In this document: piece by piece, positions 4,660-8,908 of the stretch
Position numbering within the stretch: the stretch's first letter is position 1
Layout of the letters: every line of letters starts with the position of its first letter
DNA from: AC-37 sp036382905
Lineage (GTDB): Bacteria; Actinomycetota; Thermoleophilia; Solirubrobacterales; Thermoleophilaceae
NCBI GenBank assembly: GCA_036382905.1
Contig: DASVPL010000221.1
Span: 1 to 8,908, forward strand
Direction: 5' to 3'
DNA: 8,908 nucleotides
Made by a program: the position numbers and the translations under genes
The notes under the pieces: model-generated
Database searches by the model: none
What the model saw: only the letters and a program-made list of their open reading frames with translations
Told to the model about the DNA's origin: nothing

Positions 4660-6132
4660 TTGAGCACCGAGCCGACAGCGTCTTACAGAGCGGACGTGGC
4701 GGTGGTGGGCGCGGGGGCAGCCGGCCTCTACGCGGCGCTCGTGGCCGCGCGCGAGGGGGCCCGCGTCGTGCTCGTCTCGCGCTCGCCGCTGGCCGAGTCC
4801 GCGAGCTACTGGGCCCAGGGCGGGATCGCCGCCGCGCTGGCCGTCTACGACTCCCCCGAGGGTCACCTCGCGGACACGCTCGCCGCCGGCCGCGGGTCGT
4901 GCCGGCGCAGCGCCGCTCAGGTGCTCTGCGACGAGTCGCCGGCCGCCGTGCGCGACCTCGAGCGGCTCGGCGTGCACTTCGACGCGGACCGCCGGGGCTC
5001 GCTCGCCCTCGGCCTCGAGGGAGGCCACTCCGTGCGGCGCGTGGTGCACGCCGGCGGCAGCGCCACCGGGCGCCGGATCACGCGCGAGCTCTCGGCGCTC
5101 GCCGCCCAGGACGAGCGGATCGAGATCCTCGAGGGCACCACCGCCAGCGCGCTCTGGTGCGCGGACGGCCGCTGCGCGGGCCTGCTCGCCCAGCGCACGA
5201 GCGGCGCGCGCATCGCGCTGAGCGCCCGCGCGACGATCCTCGCCACCGGCGGCGCCGCCGCGCTCTGGGAGCGCACCACCAACCCGCGCGGCGCGATCGG
5301 CGCCGGCCTGACCCTCGCCGAGCACGGCGGCGCGAAGCTGGCCGATCTCGAGATGACGCAGTTCCACCCGACCGCGCTCGTACACGACGACCCGCAGCAC
5401 GACGGCTTCCTGATCACCGAGGCGATCCGCGGCGAGGGCGCCCTGCTGCTCGACGCTCGCGGCGAGCGCTTCGTGGACGAGCTCGCCCCGCGCGACCAGG
5501 TGGCGCTCGCCGTCCAGGGTGTGCTCGCGCAGGGCGAGCAGGTGCACCTCGACATGCGCGCGATCGACATGCGCGGCTTCCCCAACGTCGCGAGCGCCCT
5601 GCGGCGAGCCGGCTTCGACCCCACCCGGCAGCTCGTGCCCGTGGCCCCCGCCGCGCACTACACGATGGGCGGGATCGCGGTCGACCTCGACGGCCGCTCC
5701 TCGATCGAGGGCCTCCTGGCCGTCGGCGAGTGCGCGTGCAGCGGCCTGCACGGAGCGAACCGGCTCGCGTCGAACTCGCTGGCGGAGTGCTTCGTGTTCG
5801 GCCGCCGCGCCGGCCTGGCGGCCGCGGCCAGCGACCCGCTGCCCGGCGACGTGGGCGAGCCGCCCGCGAGCGGCCCCGACCCGGTCCCGCCGCGCCCGAC
5901 GCGCGCGGCGCTCTGGCGCGGCGCCGGCCTGCACCGCACGGCCGAGGGCCTGCGCTCGCTGCTCGACGACCCGTTCCCGCTCGCCCGGCGCATCGCCGCC
6001 GCCGCGCTCGCGCGCGAGGAGAGCCGCGGCGCCCACCAGCGCCAGGACTTCCGCGTCGCCGACCCCCGCCTCGACGGCATGCACGTGACGCTCAGCGGCG
6101 ACGTCGCGCCGCAGCTCGAGCGCTGGCTGTAG
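4660..6132 (+). CDS. nadB: L-aspartate oxidase
   Basis: This FAD enzyme oxidises L-aspartate to iminoaspartate, the first step of de novo NAD synthesis, feeding NadA. The 490 residues contain the dinucleotide-binding loop VVGAGAAGLYAAL (15-27), SYWAQGGIAAAL (49-60), EMTQFHPTAL with H236, ITEAIRGEGALL (252-263), GERFVDELAPRD (268-279), HYTMGGI with H333 and GLHGANRLASNSLAE with R368. These separate NadB from the related fumarate reductase and succinate dehydrogenase flavoproteins, and the ESRGAHQRQDF segment (454-464) marks the C-terminal domain. It is a little short against about 530-540 for E. coli NadB; the difference is mostly in the C-terminal region. The TTG at 4660 is chosen because the next in-frame start, GTG at 4696, cuts into the first FAD-binding strand. 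nadA and nadC are not in the window. Confidence 0.95.
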   Translation: MSTEPTASYRADVAVVGAGAAGLYAALVAAREGARVVLVSRSPLAESASYWAQGGIAAALAVYDSPEGHLADTLAAGRGSCRRSAAQVLCDESPAAVRDLERLGVHFDADRRGSLALGLEGGHSVRRVVHAGGSATGRRITRELSALAAQDERIEILEGTTASALWCADGRCAGLLAQRTSGARIALSARATILATGGAAALWERTTNPRGAIGAGLTLAEHGGAKLADLEMTQFHPTALVHDDPQHDGFLITEAIRGEGALLLDARGERFVDELAPRDQVALAVQGVLAQGEQVHLDMRAIDMRGFPNVASALRRAGFDPTRQLVPVAPAAHYTMGGIAVDLDGRSSIEGLLAVGECACSGLHGANRLASNSLAECFVFGRRAGLAAAASDPLPGDVGEPPASGPDPVPPRPTRAALWRGAGLHRTAEGLRSLLDDPFPLARRIAAAALAREESRGAHQRQDFRVADPRLDGMHVTLSGDVAPQLERWL

Positions 6133-6168
6133 CGCGCCAGACCGCTCTCTCACCGGAACGAACGCAGC

Positions 6169-6186
6169 TTGTGTGGGTTAACACAA
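6169..6186. promoter_or_regulatory. Operator-like palindrome 1 upstream of the unknown gene
   Basis: TTGTGT (6169-6174) and ACACAA (6181-6186) are perfect inverted arms around GGGTTA. It lies in an AT-richer island after nadB. Its centre is 34 bp, about three helical turns, from the centre of a second TGTG/CACA palindrome. Confidence 0.5.
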
Positions 6187-6203
6187 CGTTAATCCGGCGT
6201 TCT

Positions 6204-6231
6204 TTGTGCATTAGCACACCAGTGGAATACT
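6204..6231 (+). promoter_or_regulatory. Candidate promoter with overlapping palindrome 2
   Basis: TTGTGC (6204-6209) and AATACT (6226-6231) with a 16-bp spacer make a reasonable sigma70-type -35/-10 pair, placed about 50 bp before the start at 6282. The palindrome TGTGC-ATTA-GCACA (6205-6218) overlaps the -35, the usual place for a repressor operator. This is inferred from sequence pattern only. Confidence 0.45.
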
Positions 6232-6281
6232 CGGCGCCGCCTTGCAGGACTGCGGGGCATTCGAAGGGGGGAAGGGAGACC

Positions 6282-6722
6282 ATGTACCAGTTCAGTCGCG
6301 CCGTCTATCGCGAGTTGAGTCCGCTCGTCGAGATAGACCCGCACGGATGCGATCGGGAGCACCGGCGCGCGGTACTGACCGCCTGTGAGCAGGCCTTCAC
6401 GAGGCTCGCCACCGACAGGCACTACTTCGCGCGGCCCACGCGGTCGCTGTTCAACGACGTCCGCTGCTACTTCCCGATGGCGCGGCAGATGGACGTCTAC
6501 CGGGTGATCGACCGCTACATGCACATCGCGGGCGACTACGTGGTCCAGCGCGAGCGCGAGGGGCTCAGCATCGACGGCAGCCCGCTGTGCTGCCACGCCA
6601 GCACCCGCAAGGGCACCGCCTGCCAGCGCGTGCCGCTGCCGGGCAGCAAGTACTGCCCGTCGCACAAGCACCTCGAGGAGGGCTTCGACCCGCTCGAAGA
6701 GGAGCTCGTAACCGCCGCGTAG
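6282..6722 (+). CDS. Small cysteine-rich protein of unknown function with C-terminal zinc-binding-like motif
   Basis: The family is not recognised. The 146-residue product begins at an ATG preceded by GGGAG at close spacing. Residues 1-95 look alpha-helical and mixed in charge (MYQFSRAVYRELSPLVEIDP; then DVYRVIDRYMHIAGDYVVQR near 71-90). Residues 103-128 read CCHASTRKGTACQRVPLP followed by GSKYCPSH. The likely ligands are C104 (or C103), C114, C125 and H128. The pattern C-x-A-x-T-x2-G-x2-C with a later YC-x2-H occurs as a short putative zinc-binding module in many uncharacterised bacterial and phage proteins. The tail is acidic. There is no signal peptide or membrane segment, so it is likely cytoplasmic. 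It is preceded by a promoter with palindromes and followed after 10 bp by the DJ-1/PfpI gene, so it may lead that operon. A DNA- or RNA-binding regulatory role is possible but unproven. Confidence 0.8.
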   Translation: MYQFSRAVYRELSPLVEIDPHGCDREHRRAVLTACEQAFTRLATDRHYFARPTRSLFNDVRCYFPMARQMDVYRVIDRYMHIAGDYVVQREREGLSIDGSPLCCHASTRKGTACQRVPLPGSKYCPSHKHLEEGFDPLEEELVTAA

Positions 6723-6732
6723 CATCCAGCGG

Positions 6733-7365
6733 GTGCAGATCGCGATCCCGCTGTTCGATGGTCTGACCGCGCTCGACGCCGTCGGTCCCTACGAGGTGCT
6801 GAGCCGCCCGCCCGGGTGGGACGTGGTGTTCGTCGCGGCCGAGACCGGCCCGAAGCGAACCGACAACGCCGTGCTCGCGCTCACCGCCGACGCGTCGCTG
6901 GCCGACCTGCCGCGGCCGGACATCGTGGTGGTGCCCGGCGGAATCGGCACCCGCTCGAGCGCGAACGACGACGTGGTCGAGTGGATCCGCTCGGTCCACG
7001 AGCACACGCGCTGGACGACATCCGTGTGCACGGGGTCGCTGCTGCTCGGCAAGGCCGGCGTGCTGGAGGGCCTGCGCGCGACCACCCACTGGCTGTCGCT
7101 CGAGATGCTGCGCGAGTACGGCGCCGAGCCCACGTCGGAGCGGGTGGTCGAGCAGGGCAAGGTCATCACCGCGGCGGGTGTGTCGTCGGGGATCGACATG
7201 GCGCTGCGCCTGCTTCAGGTCGAGCTCGGCGACGAGATCGCACAGGCCGTGCAGCTCTCGATCGAGTACGACCCGCAGCCGCCGTTCGACGCCGGCTCGC
7301 CGGAGAAGGCGCCGCCCGCGATCGTCGACTTCGTTCGCCAGGCCTCCGCGCACCTGAAGCAGTAG
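6733..7365 (+). CDS. DJ-1/PfpI-family protein, isocyanide hydratase-like
   Basis: This 210-residue protein has the class I glutamine amidotransferase-like fold of the DJ-1/PfpI superfamily. It shows DGLTALDAVGPYEVL (9-23, with D15 and E21), VVVPGGIGTR (65-74), and the nucleophile elbow SVCTGSLLLGKAGVLEG with C99 and T100, then RATTHW (115-120) and GVSSGIDMAL (149-158). D15, C99-T100 and the RATTHW element are those of the isocyanide hydratase (InhA) and AraC-type GATase1-like branch. No C-terminal AraC DNA-binding domain is present, so it is a stand-alone enzyme. The GTG at 6733 is the start that keeps the first strand; no good ribosome site is seen, so it may rely on the gene 10 bp upstream. 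Its stop TAG shares its G with the next gene's GTG. Substrate: isocyanide or a related small molecule by family, not shown here. Confidence 0.85.
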   Translation: MQIAIPLFDGLTALDAVGPYEVLSRPPGWDVVFVAAETGPKRTDNAVLALTADASLADLPRPDIVVVPGGIGTRSSANDDVVEWIRSVHEHTRWTTSVCTGSLLLGKAGVLEGLRATTHWLSLEMLREYGAEPTSERVVEQGKVITAAGVSSGIDMALRLLQVELGDEIAQAVQLSIEYDPQPPFDAGSPEKAPPAIVDFVRQASAHLKQ

Positions 7366-8908
7366 TGCTGCTCGGCGTCGACGTCGGAGGCACGTTCACC
7401 GACGCCGCGCTGCTGGACGGCGAGCGGCTCGTGACCGCGAAGGCACCGACGACCCCGCGCGACCAGTCCGAGGGCGTGATCGCCGCCGTCGAGGCGGCGC
7501 TCGAGCGGGCCGGGGCCGAGGCGAGCGCGGTCGAGCGCTTCGTGCACGGCATGACCGTGGGGACGAACGCGCTGCTCGAGGGAAAGGTCGCACGCACGGC
7601 GCTGCTCGCCACCGAGGGGTTCACCGACCTCGAGGCGCTCGGCCGCCAGGCGCGCGCCGACCTCTACCGCCTCTGCGCGGGACACCCGCCGCCGCTCGTG
7701 CCGGACGAGCTGCGCGTGGCGGTGCCCGAGCGCACGGGTCCCGACGGGGTGCTGCGCGAGCTCGACGAGGAGCTGCTGCGCGAGCGCCTCGACGGCGTCG
7801 ACGCCGAGGCGGCCGCGGTCTGCCTGCTGTGGGGCTTCCGGCACCCCGAGCACGAGCGGCGCGTGGCGGAGCTCGTCGCCGACGGCGTGCACGTCTCCAC
7901 CTCGCACGAGACCGCGGGCGTGTTCCGCGAGTACGAGCGCTGCGCGACCACGGTGGTGGACGCGGCGCTCTCTCCGCTGCTCAGGCGCTACCTGGAGCGG
8001 CTCTCCGACCGCGCGCGCGACGCCGGGCTGCCAGCGCCCGAGGTGATGCTGTCGGGCGGCGGCGTGGTGGCCGCGGCGACCGCCGCGCGGCACGGATCCT
8101 GGACGGTGCTGTCGGGGCCCGCGGGCGGGGCGGTCGGGTGCGCCCGGCTGGCCGACCGCGCTGGCCGGCCCGACGCGGTGGGGCTCGACATGGGCGGGAC
8201 GTCCGCGGACGTGTCGGTGGCGAGCGGCGGGCGCGCGGCGTCCACCGGCGGGCGCGAGGTCGGCGGGCGCGCGCTGGCGCTGCCGATGGTCGACGTCCAC
8301 ACGGTCGGCGCCGGCGGCGGGAGCGTGGCCTGGCGCGACGCCGGCGGAGCGCTGCGCGTGGGCCCGCGCTCGGCGGGCGCCGACCCGGGGCCGGCCGCCT
8401 ACGGCCGCGGCGGCACCGAACCGACCGTGACGGACGCGAACCTCGTGCTCGGCTACCTCGATGCCGGCTCGCCGCTCGCCGGCGGGGTTTCGCTCGACGC
8501 CGGCGCCGCCGCGCGCGTGGTGGGCGAGCTCGGCGACTCGCTCGGCCTGTCCCTCGAGGAGACCGCCGCGGGGATCGTGCGGGTGGCGGGAGTCGAGATG
8601 GCGCGGGCCGTCCGGGTGATGACCGTGGAGCGCGGCATCGACCCGCGCGAGCTGGCGCTGCTCGCCTTCGGCGGGGCCGGCCCGCTGCACGCCGCGGCGG
8701 TTGCCGAGGAGCTCGGCATGCGGCGCGTGCTCGTGCCGCGCTCGTCCGGGGTGCTGTCGGCCGTGGGCCTGATCGCCTCCGAGCGCCGCCGCGACCTGGT
8801 CGAGAGCGTGCTGCTGGCGGGCGAGGCGCTCGCGCGCGAGACCGTCGCCGGTGCGGTCGAGCGCCTGGCCGCGCGCGGGCGCGAGGAGCTCGGGGAGCCG
8901 GACGCCGA
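7365..8908 (+). CDS. Hydantoinase A / 5-oxoprolinase family subunit (partial, 3' end outside)
   Basis: The open frame from the GTG at 7365 gives 514 codons and runs off the window without a stop. It is the HyuA-type ATP-dependent subunit of the hydantoinase/oxoprolinase/acetone carboxylase superfamily, which uses ATP to open cyclic amides such as N-methylhydantoin or 5-oxoproline, or to carboxylate ketones. Visible motifs: GVDVGGTFTDAALLDG (4-19, phosphate loop), FVHGMTVGTNALLEGK (59-74), LSGPAGGAVG (249-258), GLDMGGTSADVSV (273-285, second ASKHA-type phosphate loop), TVGAGGGSVAW (313-323), and LAFGGAGPLHA (433-443). Usual length is about 650-700, so roughly three quarters is present. The start overlaps the last base of the DJ-1/PfpI stop (TAGTG), implying coupled translation. 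A HyuB subunit would be expected just downstream, outside the window. The exact substrate cannot be told. Confidence 0.92.
   Translation, partial: MLLGVDVGGTFTDAALLDGERLVTAKAPTTPRDQSEGVIAAVEAALERAGAEASAVERFVHGMTVGTNALLEGKVARTALLATEGFTDLEALGRQARADLYRLCAGHPPPLVPDELRVAVPERTGPDGVLRELDEELLRERLDGVDAEAAAVCLLWGFRHPEHERRVAELVADGVHVSTSHETAGVFREYERCATTVVDAALSPLLRRYLERLSDRARDAGLPAPEVMLSGGGVVAAATAARHGSWTVLSGPAGGAVGCARLADRAGRPDAVGLDMGGTSADVSVASGGRAASTGGREVGGRALALPMVDVHTVGAGGGSVAWRDAGGALRVGPRSAGADPGPAAYGRGGTEPTVTDANLVLGYLDAGSPLAGGVSLDAGAAARVVGELGDSLGLSLEETAAGIVRVAGVEMARAVRVMTVERGIDPRELALLAFGGAGPLHAAAVAEELGMRRVLVPRSSGVLSAVGLIASERRRDLVESVLLAGEALARETVAGAVERLAARGREELGEPDA

Noticed and set aside
2081..4663. 860-codon plus-strand open frame
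   Set aside because: It is extremely Arg/Pro-rich, lies out of frame across the zinc-ribbon and SPOR genes, and runs antisense through the HDAC gene. It is an artefact of high GC.
3626..6132. A functional NAD link between the deacetylase and nadB
   Set aside because: The deacetylase is of the zinc-dependent HDAC type (D118, H120, D205), not a NAD-dependent sirtuin, so divergent placement alone does not support such a link.
4507..6153. 548-codon minus-strand open frame opposite nadB
   Set aside because: No recognisable domain; it is the antisense shadow of nadB, which has all family motifs.
4899..6722. 607-codon plus-strand frame leading into the cysteine-rich protein
   Set aside because: The first part is out-of-frame nadB with Arg-rich sequence. 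The real gene begins at 6282, where a ribosome site and normal composition appear.
7215..8690. 491-codon minus-strand open frame
   Set aside because: It is antisense to the hydantoinase A gene, which carries clear family motifs; the minus-strand product is His/Arg/Ala-rich with no domain.

Overview
This is a very GC-rich stretch with strong G/C bias at third codon positions. The protein families (Flp-type pilin with a GQGTVEYVALILL core, GT4 glycosyltransferase, zinc-ribbon/SPOR membrane protein, class II HDAC-like deacetylase, NadB, DJ-1/PfpI, hydantoinase A) suggest a high-GC actinobacterium. The style of the SPOR and pilin proteins points to Thermoleophilia/Solirubrobacterales. That placement is an inference from protein style, not from a marker gene. 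I see no tRNA, rRNA, insertion sequence, integrase or CRISPR array.

Layout. Positions 1-155 hold the probable 3' end of a plus-strand pentapeptide-repeat gene built from four 30-bp tandem units. It converges on a small minus-strand Flp-type pilin gene (175-423). A 214-bp divergent gap (424-637) carries several short repeats and a possible leaderless promoter. It leads into a tightly overlapped plus-strand trio: a GT4 glycosyltransferase (638-1594), a soluble zinc-ribbon protein with a repetitive tail (1594-2310), and a zinc-ribbon/transmembrane/SPOR protein with a related repetitive linker (2310-3566). Both junctions are TGATG (1-nt overlap), so the three are probably translated together. They look like one envelope-related unit: sugar transfer plus a peptidoglycan-binding membrane protein and its soluble relative.

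An AT-rich, near-perfect hairpin (3572-3612) separates this trio from a convergent minus-strand HDAC-family gene (3626 to about 4639). That gene is divergent from nadB (L-aspartate oxidase, 4660-6132). Only about 20-30 bp lies between the two. The gap contains a palindrome in which -10-like hexamers of opposite strands overlap, and the HDAC frame has no ATG/GTG/TTG that would include its conserved N-terminus.

After nadB, a 149-bp AT-richer gap (6133-6281) with two TGTG/CACA palindromes precedes a second plus-strand run: a small cysteine-rich protein of unknown function (6282-6722), a DJ-1/PfpI-family protein (6733-7365), and a hydantoinase A/oxoprolinase subunit that starts on the last base of the preceding stop codon and runs off the window (7365-8908).

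The items most worth a second look are the twin zinc-ribbon proteins with matching repetitive linkers, the HDAC/nadB shared promoter with the missing start codon, the 3572-3612 palindrome family, and the unknown 146-residue protein with its paired operator-like palindromes.
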